Below, in pieces: positions 44,150 to 52,598 of a DNA stretch of 52,599 nucleotides. The stretch is from Oligoflexales bacterium (GTDB taxonomy: Bacteria > Bdellovibrionota_B > Oligoflexia > Oligoflexales > RGVZ01). Below the pieces are notes generated by a model, which saw only the letters and a program-made list of their open reading frames with translations, was not told the DNA's origin and ran no database searches. The position numbers were made by a program, and so were the translations under genes. The DNA lies in contig CANILH010000013.1 of NCBI GenBank assembly GCA_947468665.1, positions 1-52,599 on the forward strand, read 5' to 3'. Each line of letters begins with the position of its first letter. Positions within the stretch are counted from its first letter, which is position 1.

Positions 44150-44644
44150 TCAGCAATAATAATCGCGGAAATCACCCTGCAGGGCGCGCTCAATTTTTGA
44201 ATGGCTTGACGGCAAAGCGTGGGCGACACAGGCGTCAAAAATAAATGACCGAACATCATCGTCATCCCAGTCCCTGGTATCTATCGCCCGCACTCCCTCT
44301 AAAAGGCGCTCAGCCATATCGATTGTTATAATCCCACGGTTTCTGCAATTTTCGATCGCCTGCCACACCTCATCAGATATGGAAACGCGTTCAAGGGGAC
44401 TTGATAAGCGGTAGCCTAGCGTTCCTGGCGCGAATATGCTCAAGACGTCAACCAATGAGCCAGCCGCCTGCACTTTGTCGCACCAATTCTCAGCGGCCCG
44501 GATAAGATCCAAATCAAAACCGCGTGCCTGCAGTTGAACCCGCAATAAACCATCATCTTCTGTAGACTGGCCGTGACAACAAATCAGATCAGCCATTGAC
44601 TCAATAACGGATCGGAAATCCTCAAAAACCAAGTCATCCTTCAT
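44150..44644 (-). CDS. Smg-like (DUF494-type) protein
   Basis: 164 residues. By eye it follows the layout of E. coli Smg: an N-terminal acidic helix, LQARGFDLDLIRAAENWCDK (compare the 'AGF...I..AL.WL' region), then LGYRLSSPLERVSISDEVW and ERLLEGVRAIDTRDWDDDDV, matching 'E..IERVLALD...DLK'. Synteny supports this, because smg lies next to dprA in many proteobacteria. Function is unknown even in E. coli. The C-terminus (KIERALQGDFRDYYC) is lineage-specific. Confidence 0.68.
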   Translation of the reverse strand: MKDDLVFEDFRSVIESMADLICCHGQSTEDDGLLRVQLQARGFDLDLIRAAENWCDKVQAAGSLVDVLSIFAPGTLGYRLSSPLERVSISDEVWQAIENCRNRGIITIDMAERLLEGVRAIDTRDWDDDDVRSFIFDACVAHALPSSHSKIERALQGDFRDYYC

Positions 44645-44670
44645 GGATTCTCCTGACCTCGTTAAAAAAT

Positions 44671-45735
44671 TTAGTTTAGAATTTGCTCTGCATCAAAGGT
44701 ACCAATATAATTGGCCACTTGGCAAGTTTGACCCAGACTGCCAAAATCTGCGTTGGGAACCACCTGGTATCCTTGTGATAAAAAATCCAAAAGCTCGTCT
44801 GGCGTAAAAAATGGGCAAGCCCCGTCAGATATCAATTGCCGCGACCCATCCATTCGGGCGTCATCACCGCGAATATCAAAGACGTAAACATCACGCCCCT
44901 GCTCAAGCGCCTCTTGTGCCGTAATCAGCGATCCAGACCGCGGTGCCGCCGACATCACACTTGTAACAGCGCACATACCACTAACGATCCGGTTACGGGC
45001 AGGAAAATCACGGGGAAGAACATCCTGAAACCAAAGGCGCTCGGAAACAAGGAGCCCACCGCGGGAAAGCACTTCACTGAAAGTCCGGTCATTGCAGCGG
45101 GGAAACCTCGTGTGCAACCCACCGGCAAAGACAATGATGGCAGAAATATTCTCTTCACCACTCACCAGCATACCCTCATGGACCGCGATATCGCACCCGA
45201 TCGCGCCTCCGCTCACGACAGTCCACGGCGATCTAGCCAGTGTCATTCCAACATCCACCGAGGCGCGAAGCGCTTCATAACTAGCCTTCCGAGATCCAAT
45301 CACTGCCACACAGCCACGGCGCAGAAGCTCGGCATTCCCGAGCACAGTCAAGTAGAGAGGCGGTCTTGCGATTTGACGCAGAAGCGACGGATAAAATGGC
45401 GAGTGAATAGAAATCATCGTCGCTGACGCGGACGACGCGCCAATAAAATGCCTGACAGCGGCGTCCGCCAAGACCGTCAAGCTAATCCTTCGAGCACGGA
45501 GCAACTTTTCTAGCCAAAATAGACGCGGATTAAAACACGACATGTCTGCCTCAAGAAACTCGATCCATCCTCTCTGATCCACCAAATGAAGGCCACCTCT
45601 CTGGTACTGCTCAACCGCGAGGTGAGGTGGATCCATACTACCCGCGCCAACTCGCGAATCCGGAGCGGGAAACCAGGTTCCGATTAATTGCGATGCCACA
45701 TGCGTCATAGCCGTCATTAACTCGTTCAAAATCAT
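44671..45735 (-). CDS. dprA: DNA-processing protein DprA
   Basis: 354 residues. DprA binds incoming single-stranded DNA and loads RecA during natural transformation. The Rossmann-like core has VIGSRKASYEALRASVDVG, VVSGGAIGCDIAVHEGML, VFAGGLHTRFPRCN, FPARNRIVSGM and ARSGSLITAQEALEQGRDV-type residues (here PRSGSLITAQEA). The N-terminal 100 residues replace the usual SAM/HhH part. I choose the ATG at 45735 because AAGGAGG lies five bases upstream; the frame extends to a TTG at 45762. That ribosome site is locked in a perfect 14-bp hairpin (see separate entry), so expression may be post-transcriptionally controlled. Confidence 0.93.
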   Translation of the reverse strand: MILNELMTAMTHVASQLIGTWFPAPDSRVGAGSMDPPHLAVEQYQRGGLHLVDQRGWIEFLEADMSCFNPRLFWLEKLLRARRISLTVLADAAVRHFIGASSASATMISIHSPFYPSLLRQIARPPLYLTVLGNAELLRRGCVAVIGSRKASYEALRASVDVGMTLARSPWTVVSGGAIGCDIAVHEGMLVSGEENISAIIVFAGGLHTRFPRCNDRTFSEVLSRGGLLVSERLWFQDVLPRDFPARNRIVSGMCAVTSVMSAAPRSGSLITAQEALEQGRDVYVFDIRGDDARMDGSRQLISDGACPFFTPDELLDFLSQGYQVVPNADFGSLGQTCQVANYIGTFDAEQILN

Positions 45736-45736
45736 A

Positions 45737-45772
45737 AGACCCTCCTTTGGGATTGATTCCAAAGGAGGGTCT
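45737..45772 (-). promoter_or_regulatory. Hairpin sequestering the dprA ribosome-binding site
   Basis: AGACCCTCCTTTGG at 45737-45750 is the exact reverse complement of 45759-45772, with an 8-base loop. In the minus-strand mRNA the 3' arm carries AAAGGAGGG, the Shine-Dalgarno of dprA, ending just before the ATG at 45735. No U-tract follows on either strand, so it is not a standard terminator. Masking of initiation is the simplest reading. Confidence 0.7.
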
Positions 45773-45801
45773 CAGAAAAATAATAATGACCGCCAGCGAC
45801 T

Positions 45802-47388
45802 TCACTGTAGCGTTAAACTGTCGCCCACTCGCACTTCAGATGTCCCCACCACGATATAACCAATAGCGGCCTCACCCGAAACCTCAATAATTCGCGCGAT
45901 CGCTGCCGGACCTGCGTCCGTTCTAGCGTCCTGGTTTGACTGATGATGAAGCAGACGGTTAGTTTCTGTTTTGAAAATAACGTAGTAATTACCAACAGAT
46001 AAGCCTTTTTTCTCAAGAAATACCAAGTCACCCTTTGCCCCAGATTCCATGCCCGCGTCCTGAAATCCAATAACACTTGAACTCGCCATACCCGGAGCAC
46101 CAACAGTCGACACTCCATTAATTGTCCTTCGCGTTGCAAGAAAGTTGACGACAATGTCGCCCGACTTCACGCCTCCAAATCCGTCAAACACGAAACCTTC
46201 CATCAGGCCGCCCTGAGTCCTCCTGGTCAGCCTGACATTTCCCTCGAATTCATACCGATATCCGACCTTTTCCCCCGACCGGAGACTTGAGACCAAACCT
46301 ACAGGACGAAGAACTGTATATGTCCCAGCAGCCAATGAGGCCGAAGGTGAAACCAGTATTTTGGCGTTGTCGCCCGCCATTCCCTCGCCATTAACGCCGC
46401 CAACAATCTGGCCTAAAGGCTCTCTCTCCTCGGCGAAAAAAAACGCCGGGATCGCGATACTAAGATCGTCACTGCTCCATGGGCGCCCAGAAAAAATAAA
46501 TCCGTCAAGTGGATCGCCCTCACTGCCAATATCCGATGGACCAACCACTGAGACAGCTGACTGTTCCTCGATGCCATGTACGACCTTTACACTTCCGCCC
46601 TCATTTCCCAGGCTCTGAATTGGTTCTGACACGAGTTCCGCCTCTTTGATATCACCCTTCTCAACTGGAACGACCTCATCGTCGGCAACCACTTCAAGAA
46701 ATGGTGGATTCTCGTCATCACCTGAGTAAAACGCCAGCTTCATCCCAGGAAAGATGAAATGCGGATTTTTAACATCAGGATTCAATGACCAGAGTTTTGG
46801 CCAGTAGTTTCCATCATCAATAAGCTGACTACACACGTCAAACATAGTATCGCCTTCCTCAACATCATAGAACTCCGGTGCCTCGCCTGCGGCCATTACT
46901 CGACGCGTCCCCGGCAATGGGGGAGCCCCGCCGAATTCATTGGCGACACGGCCCGGATTTAACTTAACGGGAGCCAAACTACCATCACCAACCAGTGGAG
47001 CGGATGATATTGGCGCTGCCTGCGATGCCACGGGCAATGGGGGCGGGGCTGACGCGGCAACGGGCGAAAAGGGGCTCGCTGGATTTTTAATAGTAACGTC
47101 AATCGGCAAAGTCGCTGTCGTCGGCTGTTTTGTGGGTGGACTGGCGACTGTCGTTTTAGGTTTTTGTTTTACAATTGTGCTTTTACTGTCAGACGGCGCG
47201 TCAGCTACTGAGCCATCACCAAATAAATCCGCGTCACTACCAGTGCTGCCATTAATCAACCCGGAATCACTACCAGTGTTACTCCCTGTATTCCCATCAA
47301 GACTAAAGTCGCCATCTTGAGAAAAGCTCACGGGCGCGAAAAAACACGCAAATATCGCGCACAGTGGCAATAGTGATATTTTTTTCAT
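45802..47388 (-). CDS. Exported LysM-domain protein
   Basis: 528 residues. The signal peptide is MKKISLLPLCAIFACFFAPV, followed by SFS. A Gly/Ser/Asp-rich low-complexity region and a Pro/Thr/Ala-rich linker run to about 165. One LysM domain (about 172-225) has YDVEEGDTMFDVCSQLIDDG, NYWPKLWSLNPDVKNPHFIF and PGMKLAFYSG. The remaining 300 residues are beta-rich and include repeated glycine turns. LysM binds peptidoglycan, so this is an envelope protein; no enzymatic motif is seen. Its ATG overlaps the stop of the TPR lipoprotein gene by one base (TAATG). Confidence 0.87.
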   Translation of the reverse strand: MKKISLLPLCAIFACFFAPVSFSQDGDFSLDGNTGSNTGSDSGLINGSTGSDADLFGDGSVADAPSDSKSTIVKQKPKTTVASPPTKQPTTATLPIDVTIKNPASPFSPVAASAPPPLPVASQAAPISSAPLVGDGSLAPVKLNPGRVANEFGGAPPLPGTRRVMAAGEAPEFYDVEEGDTMFDVCSQLIDDGNYWPKLWSLNPDVKNPHFIFPGMKLAFYSGDDENPPFLEVVADDEVVPVEKGDIKEAELVSEPIQSLGNEGGSVKVVHGIEEQSAVSVVGPSDIGSEGDPLDGFIFSGRPWSSDDLSIAIPAFFFAEEREPLGQIVGGVNGEGMAGDNAKILVSPSASLAAGTYTVLRPVGLVSSLRSGEKVGYRYEFEGNVRLTRRTQGGLMEGFVFDGFGGVKSGDIVVNFLATRRTINGVSTVGAPGMASSSVIGFQDAGMESGAKGDLVFLEKKGLSVGNYYVIFKTETNRLLHHQSNQDARTDAGPAAIARIIEVSGEAAIGYIVVGTSEVRVGDSLTLQ

Positions 47389-48287
47389 TAGAGATTGCCC
47401 TGCAAATTTTTCAATTCCTGTGATGCCATTTCTGAGACCTCCTGCCCGTCAAAGTCCTTAATGACACGACGAAGCTCAACACGAGCACGCTCTTTTAGAC
47501 CAAGCCCAACATACACCCGCGCAAGTTCAAGGCGGGCGGATGATACACCTTCACCGCTTGGCCATCCCTTAAGATACGCCTCAAACTCTCCCCTGGCCGT
47601 AGCATACTCCTTAAGTCCCAGATACGATTTACCGAGCCAGAGTCGAACGGCTCCATCACCAGCTTTGTCGCCAAACTCACGGCTCATTCCCGCTAATTCC
47701 GCTATCGCCAGGCCAAAACGGCTGGCCTGATAATGCTCTTTGGCGATCTGCATTCTGGTAGTGAGCACGCTTGCGGAGCCCGTATCAGATGACCTATTTT
47801 TTTTATCGGGGTTCACATCAACTCCGTCGAGATTTGGTCCAGTGAAACCATCAGAAGATGACTCTAACGCGAACAAGTCCTCAACAGGCAGTTTCCCCGC
47901 TGCATGATTCCCCGATTTCTGATTTTTCTTATTGCCGCCTCCCGTTTTGAGGTCGTCGGGAACAATCCCGGTCAAGAGCCCCTGCTCCAGAAGTCGTACT
48001 TTCTCTCTTTGACGTTTAAGCTCGTTCTCAATTTCGTCCATCCTCGCCATGAGCCGGGCCTGCTTTAGCGATATCTCATCGTCTCTGACTGGCGTCGCTA
48101 TTACCGCAACGTTACTATCCGGTGTCGATGATGTCTGATCAATATTTTTTGACTCTGGCGCGGCGATAGGTTTTTCAGCAGCCTCAGGTGCCCCCGATTT
48201 TCCACCACCAAAAGGCCACAGACTGGCGCAGGATGATGTCACCAAAATAACTAACAGCATTCTTGCGATACTCATGGCTCCGCTCAT
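47388..48287 (-). CDS. TPR lipoprotein, CpoB/YbgF-like
   Basis: 299 residues from the ATG at 48287, with GGAGG five bases upstream; a TTG 12 bases earlier overlaps that site. A signal peptide with lipobox (LVTSSC) is followed by a coiled coil (ARMDEIENELKRQREKVRLL, about 80-105). A Ser/Asp/Lys-rich linker leads to C-terminal TPR units (AKEHYQASRFGLAIAEL, LWLGKSYLGLKEYATARGEF, LELARVYVGLGLKERARVEL). Coiled coil plus TPR is the layout of CpoB/YbgF, which ties peptidoglycan synthesis to the outer membrane. The tol-pal genes are not in this window, so the name is tentative. It is coupled to the LysM gene. Confidence 0.75.
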   Translation of the reverse strand: MSGAMSIARMLLVILVTSSCASLWPFGGGKSGAPEAAEKPIAAPESKNIDQTSSTPDSNVAVIATPVRDDEISLKQARLMARMDEIENELKRQREKVRLLEQGLLTGIVPDDLKTGGGNKKNQKSGNHAAGKLPVEDLFALESSSDGFTGPNLDGVDVNPDKKNRSSDTGSASVLTTRMQIAKEHYQASRFGLAIAELAGMSREFGDKAGDGAVRLWLGKSYLGLKEYATARGEFEAYLKGWPSGEGVSSARLELARVYVGLGLKERARVELRRVIKDFDGQEVSEMASQELKNLQGNL

Positions 48288-48301
48288 ACCGTCCTCCAAT
48301 A

Positions 48302-49066
48302 TTAAATTGCCTCGGCTTGACTCGCTTTTTGAATAAACACCTGAATATCTTTCAACAGCTCCTCACTTGGATTCATGAACTGAACACCAAATCTATACGA
48401 GCGGACGATGCGGTTAACACCATTATCCTGAAGAACTTCCTTGACCCGTTTGCTCCAACGAATTGAACCCTCAATGGAAATGGGGTTGCTCATCGGCAAA
48501 TAAAACTGTCCAATCTCTTCCATAGGAGTCCTGTCAAAAACTTTGCAAATCGACGGGAACCTTGAGACGAGTGATATCCCCCCAAGACTTACATCACCAA
48601 CTGGTATCAAGGATCCAAGTTCACTTGACGACTCAAAAAAGGGTACAGTCGCCAAATCCTCAGCATCAGGCTCCCATGAGTCTATCGACATAAACGCCCG
48701 CGCATTCCCCGCGACCTGAAAACGGGCGTTTTTACGCCGCTCAATGCTCAAAAGGTAATTCGGAAGAGATACTGTGCATGCAACGTCACTCAATGTCGCG
48801 ATTGTCGTGTAAAACTCGACCTTCGACGACATAAGCACAAATTCGACCATAATGCCGCCGGAGGAATTCTCTAATAGAAACTTAAGCCCACGGTCACTGA
48901 TAGATCCGATTTTAAAACCATGATCAGCAATCGCCCCCTTAATTGGAATTGCCCGCCCTTTGACCGCGACCGTAGGTAAACTAAGAGCCCTGACGAGCAA
49001 GGGAAGGTTGCTTTGCGCTACCTGCTCAAGAAGTCGCGCCACCCTTTCCGGTGACGAAATTCTCAT
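48302..49066 (-). CDS. PilZ domain protein (YcgR-like layout)
   Basis: 254 residues from the ATG at 49066; a GTG at 49093 is in frame but gives a longer overlap with the upstream gene. The N-terminal domain (about 1-105) resembles the YcgR-N/PilZN type. The C-terminal PilZ domain has the c-di-GMP motifs SIERRKNARFQV (arginines) and GDVSLGGISLV (D-x-S-x-x-G), and ends in SYRFGVQFMNPSEE. It is a cytoplasmic c-di-GMP effector. It overlaps the O-antigen ligase-like gene by 41 bases, and the lipoprotein ATG is 14 bases downstream. Confidence 0.83.
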   Translation of the reverse strand: MRISSPERVARLLEQVAQSNLPLLVRALSLPTVAVKGRAIPIKGAIADHGFKIGSISDRGLKFLLENSSGGIMVEFVLMSSKVEFYTTIATLSDVACTVSLPNYLLSIERRKNARFQVAGNARAFMSIDSWEPDAEDLATVPFFESSSELGSLIPVGDVSLGGISLVSRFPSICKVFDRTPMEEIGQFYLPMSNPISIEGSIRWSKRVKEVLQDNGVNRIVRSYRFGVQFMNPSEELLKDIQVFIQKASQAEAI

Positions 49067-50327
49067 CTTTTGGTCGTCCTGTGGGAAAATCACGTACTGA
49101 AACCTCTCTTGCCACCAGAAGCATTGTCCAAACCGTTAAAGAAAACATGAACCCGCTGTCCTGGTATGTATTCTGGCTCATTGCCCCGCTTACCGAGACA
49201 GCCAACAGCGCATACAGCCCGCTCTTCACAATCGAGGTACGCCGGGCTACAAACAAATACGAAACAACCCAATTCACGACACCCGCCACGCCCAGCAAAC
49301 CGTAGTCAGCGGCAAACTGCAAAAATGCGTTGTGGGCTAACTTAATGCTATCACCTATGCCGTAAGATAAATAATAGGCTGATATTGCCTCGCGAGGCGC
49401 TCCCGGACCGAGCCCATGAAATAGATGCTCAGTAAAAATCCTCCAGTGAACAGCCAGATGAAGTGCGCGCGCGTCACCTCCCACTCCAGACTGAAATAAC
49501 TCAGAAAACCTGGCGAACAACCCAAAATACCAGGCGAAAATTACCAGACCGACCAAGCCAATCGACGTGATTTTCCAATGCCGTAAAAATCCCGTGAACG
49601 GACAGATCAAAGCAAATCCTATCAAGGCGCTCGCAATCGGCCCCCTTGATCCAGAAAGCGAGAGCACAAGCGCGGCGGCAATTGACGCCACCAACCAGGC
49701 ATTTTTTTCCCACCGCTCCTCAGCATTCCGCCACAGGGTCAAGCAGCCAACCAAGGCCAAAGCCTGACAATAACCCAAGGTCAAAGGATGCCCCATAAAT
49801 CCACTGATTCGGTAGACACCGTAAGCAAACCTGCCCGGGTTTAATACACCCGAAAAACCATGGGCCCAATCGAGTCCCAGCTGCCTCTGGGCCACACAAA
49901 AGGCTCCATGAACAACGGCCGCTACTGCGTAAGAAAGCGCGAATGCGGTCCAAAGCTTCCTGAAGGCGGCAGCGCGCCACCAAAAGGAAAGATACGCGAA
50001 CCACAATATGACATACTTGACTCCGACGTTACCAAGGCCTTGCCTTAGAGCCTTATAATCCGGGTGTTCAGTTTCGGCCGCGGCCCACAAGCCCGCGAGA
50101 ATCAACAACATCCATAGTACCAGCGACGCGTTGGATAGGGGACGCAGTAAAGTCAGGAATCGTGCGCGAATCACGATCTGGCCAGATGTGCGCGTCTCAA
50201 AACGTGATAAAAGAACAACCACAAGCATGAATCCGCCAAGCACGTAGCCAGAAAAGACTGGCGTGAACATGGCTAAGGTCGATAAAATAACCAATATGAA
50301 ATTAAATTTAAGTAAATTGGCGTTCAT
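49026..50327 (-). CDS. O-antigen ligase / Wzy_C-family membrane protein
   Basis: 433 residues with about ten or more hydrophobic helices. The family region includes SGFMGHPLTLGYCQALAL, LSLSGSRGPIASALIGF and a periplasmic loop with GLGPGAPREAISAYY and SIKLAHNAFLQFAADYGLLG. Gly-Pro-Gly and the H-N-x-[FY] motif are typical of WaaL/Wzy-type enzymes that move or polymerise glycans on undecaprenyl carriers. WaaL and Wzy cannot be separated by sequence alone. The ATG follows GGGAGG on the minus strand. It is the first gene of the seven-gene run and may couple LPS or glycan export with c-di-GMP through the following PilZ gene. Confidence 0.85.
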   Translation of the reverse strand: MNANLLKFNFILVILSTLAMFTPVFSGYVLGGFMLVVVLLSRFETRTSGQIVIRARFLTLLRPLSNASLVLWMLLILAGLWAAAETEHPDYKALRQGLGNVGVKYVILWFAYLSFWWRAAAFRKLWTAFALSYAVAAVVHGAFCVAQRQLGLDWAHGFSGVLNPGRFAYGVYRISGFMGHPLTLGYCQALALVGCLTLWRNAEERWEKNAWLVASIAAALVLSLSGSRGPIASALIGFALICPFTGFLRHWKITSIGLVGLVIFAWYFGLFARFSELFQSGVGGDARALHLAVHWRIFTEHLFHGLGPGAPREAISAYYLSYGIGDSIKLAHNAFLQFAADYGLLGVAGVVNWVVSYLFVARRTSIVKSGLYALLAVSVSGAMSQNTYQDSGFMFSLTVWTMLLVAREVSVRDFPTGRPKDENFVTGKGGATS

Positions 50328-50958
50328 ACTAAATTCCTCCCGCTCTTTGACGCGGAATTCCGCGAAATTTTATTTTACCGCAACTCTTGCGGTGGTGGCC
50401 AGCGCGGGAATTGGCTATTCGGCGGAAAAACAATCCGACATCACATTCGAAAGTTCAAATCCCGAGGACGAGCCGACCGCCTTTGCCTCCAGCTATTTTG
50501 GTTTCATTTTAAATCAAAACCAACCCTGGAGTTACGGCACATCAACTTGGTCCAAGGGCGGCCCTTCATGGGGCGTTGAATACCGTTTTTTTTACAAAGA
50601 CACATGGACACTCGCGATCTCAGGAGAGTTTAAGCAGCTTAAGAATTTGGAGCATAATGACGAGAATCTATTCGCCCTCTCTCAGGAAACCATGAGATTG
50701 GTTCGCTTATACCACCCTTGGTACCTCGCGGCAGGAGGAAAACTATCCAATTACACACCGGTACGTCAGATTTCCATACCGTACGAGCGGGATGAAACCA
50801 GAGCCCTTGATACAGGCGCCGCGATCAGCGTCGCGACGATCTGGATCGTGGGACCTCGCGTAATCACAATGCTGAGTGCGAACCGATGGCGCTCTCTGTC
50901 AACGACCAAAAGGCAAGGAGTGGAGTTAACAGCAACAGCATTAATTACCTTCCGTTGA
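50296..50958 (+). CDS. Predicted outer-membrane or exported beta protein
   Basis: About 220 residues; the start is unsettled. ATG 50296 lies inside the divergent O-antigen ligase-like gene, and TTG 50347 would begin MTRNSAKFYFTATLAVVASA directly as a signal peptide. Neither has a clear ribosome site. The mature part has strand-like pieces (SSYFGFILNQNQPWSYG, SWGVEYRFFYKDTWTLAISG, AAISVATIWIVGPRVITMLS) and ends VELTATALITFR, suggesting a small barrel. No family is recognised. Its stop is 25 bases from the convergent lipoprotein gene. Confidence 0.6.
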   Translation: MKLNLSKLAFILNSSRSLTRNSAKFYFTATLAVVASAGIGYSAEKQSDITFESSNPEDEPTAFASSYFGFILNQNQPWSYGTSTWSKGGPSWGVEYRFFYKDTWTLAISGEFKQLKNLEHNDENLFALSQETMRLVRLYHPWYLAAGGKLSNYTPVRQISIPYERDETRALDTGAAISVATIWIVGPRVITMLSANRWRSLSTTKRQGVELTATALITFR

Positions 50959-50983
50959 ACAACTCCAGATAAGCTCCATCCGG

Positions 50984-51952
50984 TCATTTTTGTGGACAAT
51001 TCGGCAATCGCACACGAGCCACCCAACCATATCGCTGGGAGGCCCACACCCGGGAAATGCCATAGGTGTCTTTGTACTCACTTGTATCCATAGTGCGGGT
51101 AAAATTCGCTCCGGCACCGTAAACAACAGCCCATTGATGGACCATAATACGGTCTACCTGTGACGAGCTCTCATCTCCACGCGTCGCTAAAAAAATCCCA
51201 TTTTGAGCGCTAGCTGTCTGACAATGCTCCGCGTTCTGACAATAGCCGGTTCCGGAATCTTTGAGACCAAGTCCGGATAGAAACTCCTTAAATCGCTTGG
51301 ACTCCTGCTCAAACGGCAAATAACCGGCTAAAACAACGCGTTCAAGGCATGTATTCTGCTCCTTGACCGACGAGCGGATTTTTTCCTCAAGGAGGGAATA
51401 CCACAAACCCGACTGATCCAGCCTTGATGGCATTTGAACATCAAAAACCAACACTGGGGAACTGTCGTTGGAGACCGGGTAATATGCCAAATGCCCGTCG
51501 ACCCCGAACTGAGAGTAATACTTAACATCGTCTGCGATAGGCATATGAGAAAACGGTTTCGCGACCGCGACAGCCAGAAGGCGCTCTTCCCCTGTTTCGG
51601 GTAAGCTTTCAATCTTGGTCTCTTTCCAATCGTAGCGATTTAATGCGCCCGACCGAAGAATCAGCTCATCAGACTCAGAAACACTTCCCGCCCGCCGCAT
51701 CGCGTTCTGCAAAACAACAATATCCGGACGGACATCGCGCAACGTCGCGTCAATCAAATCAAGTCTGTCTCTGCGAAATTGCCAGTCACCGCTCCAGGAT
51801 TTGACATTTCTGCCCCCCTCCTGCTGACTGAACATATCAAGCGACGCGATTGTTAGTACGCGTTCACTATACCCCGATGGACCGTCCGCTGTAACGCAGG
51901 CGGAGACACCAGGAAAAACAACGCCTAAAGTTATGAGCCAGCCACAACGCAT
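50984..51952 (-). CDS. Lipoprotein with EEP fold, catalytic residues lost
   Basis: 322 residues. The signal peptide has a lipobox-like VSAC. The chain follows the endonuclease/exonuclease/phosphatase (DNase I/sphingomyelinase) order: LTIASLDM (usually ...N-[IV]), RDVRPDIVVLQNAM (usually LQE), VVLAGYLPFEQ (usually GDFN), SQVDRIMV (Asp kept) and ASQRYGWVARVRL (usually SDHYGVVA). So the metal-binding Glu is Asn, Asp/Asn are Tyr/Pro, and the catalytic Asp-His pair is Gln-Arg. I infer a catalytically dead, membrane-anchored relative, perhaps a binding protein. The frame is intact, so it is not a decaying gene. It starts 4 bases after the acyl-CoA dehydrogenase stop. Confidence 0.72.
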   Translation of the reverse strand: MRCGWLITLGVVFPGVSACVTADGPSGYSERVLTIASLDMFSQQEGGRNVKSWSGDWQFRRDRLDLIDATLRDVRPDIVVLQNAMRRAGSVSESDELILRSGALNRYDWKETKIESLPETGEERLLAVAVAKPFSHMPIADDVKYYSQFGVDGHLAYYPVSNDSSPVLVFDVQMPSRLDQSGLWYSLLEEKIRSSVKEQNTCLERVVLAGYLPFEQESKRFKEFLSGLGLKDSGTGYCQNAEHCQTASAQNGIFLATRGDESSSQVDRIMVHQWAVVYGAGANFTRTMDTSEYKDTYGISRVWASQRYGWVARVRLPNCPQK

Positions 51953-51956
51953 TGTC

Positions 51957-52598
51957 TCAGCAGCCTATAAGCCGGCTAATCACTATCCGCTGAATCTCAC
52001 TCGTGCCCTCGCCAATCCTGAGCAGGGCCGCGTCGCGGTAATGTCTCTCAATGGGGTACTCTTTCATAAGTCCGTATCCACCAAATGTCTGTTGACCTTC
52101 CCGTGCGCAATACTCCGCGACCTCAGAACAATAAAGCTTAGCCATAGCGGCGACCTTCCCGAACGGACGACCAGTCTGCTTCTGCCAGCAAGCCTTATAG
52201 AGAAGCCCTTCGGCGGCCTCGATACGCATGGCCATCTCGGCCAGCTTAAACGCTACCGCCTGGTGTTTACTCAGAGGCTGCCCAAATGTTTTCCGCTCCT
52301 GCGCGTAGCGAAGTGTTAATTCGTACGCTCCTTTCGCCAGTCCAAGTCCCATAGCGCCAATAGAGAGACGGCCATTGTCCAGCGTCTCCATCATTATTTT
52401 GAAACCCTGACCAACCTGTCCAAGCAATTGACTTTGCGGAACCTCGATATTATCGAAATAAAGCTCGCCTGTGTTGCTAGCGCGCCACATCATTTTATCT
52501 TTCATGGCCCGTCGTGTCAGCCCCTTGGCGTCAGCATCAACCAGAAAGCAACTTAGATCAGCGCGCCCATCTGATCTGCGCCCCGTTACGGCCTGCAC
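51957..52598 (-). CDS. Acyl-CoA dehydrogenase, 5' end beyond the window
   Basis: This is the C-terminal 213 residues of an FAD-dependent acyl-CoA dehydrogenase, which introduces the alpha-beta double bond in fatty- or branched-acyl-CoA. Visible parts: a middle beta-domain piece (CFLVDADAKGLTRRAMKDKM, ELYFDNIEVPQSQLLGQVGQ), the C-terminal helical domain (RLSIGAMGLGLAKGAYELTL, RYAQERKTFGQPLSKHQAVA, QQTFGGYGLMKEYPIERHYR) and the catalytic-base segment IGEGTSEIQR. The residues present look intact. Chain-length specificity cannot be told. The N-terminal domain lies past the right edge. Confidence 0.93.
   Translation of the reverse strand: MQAVTGRRSDGRADLSCFLVDADAKGLTRRAMKDKMMWRASNTGELYFDNIEVPQSQLLGQVGQGFKIMMETLDNGRLSIGAMGLGLAKGAYELTLRYAQERKTFGQPLSKHQAVAFKLAEMAMRIEAAEGLLYKACWQKQTGRPFGKVAAMAKLYCSEVAEYCAREGQQTFGGYGLMKEYPIERHYRDAALLRIGEGTSEIQRIVISRLIGC

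Noticed and set aside
44836-45426. 196-codon plus-strand reading frame
   Set aside because: Antisense to the conserved core of dprA; low-complexity His/Arg/Thr composition.
45737-45772. Reading the 14-bp hairpin as a terminator of the LysM gene
   Set aside because: No run of T follows the stem on either strand, and the dprA start codon begins immediately after it.
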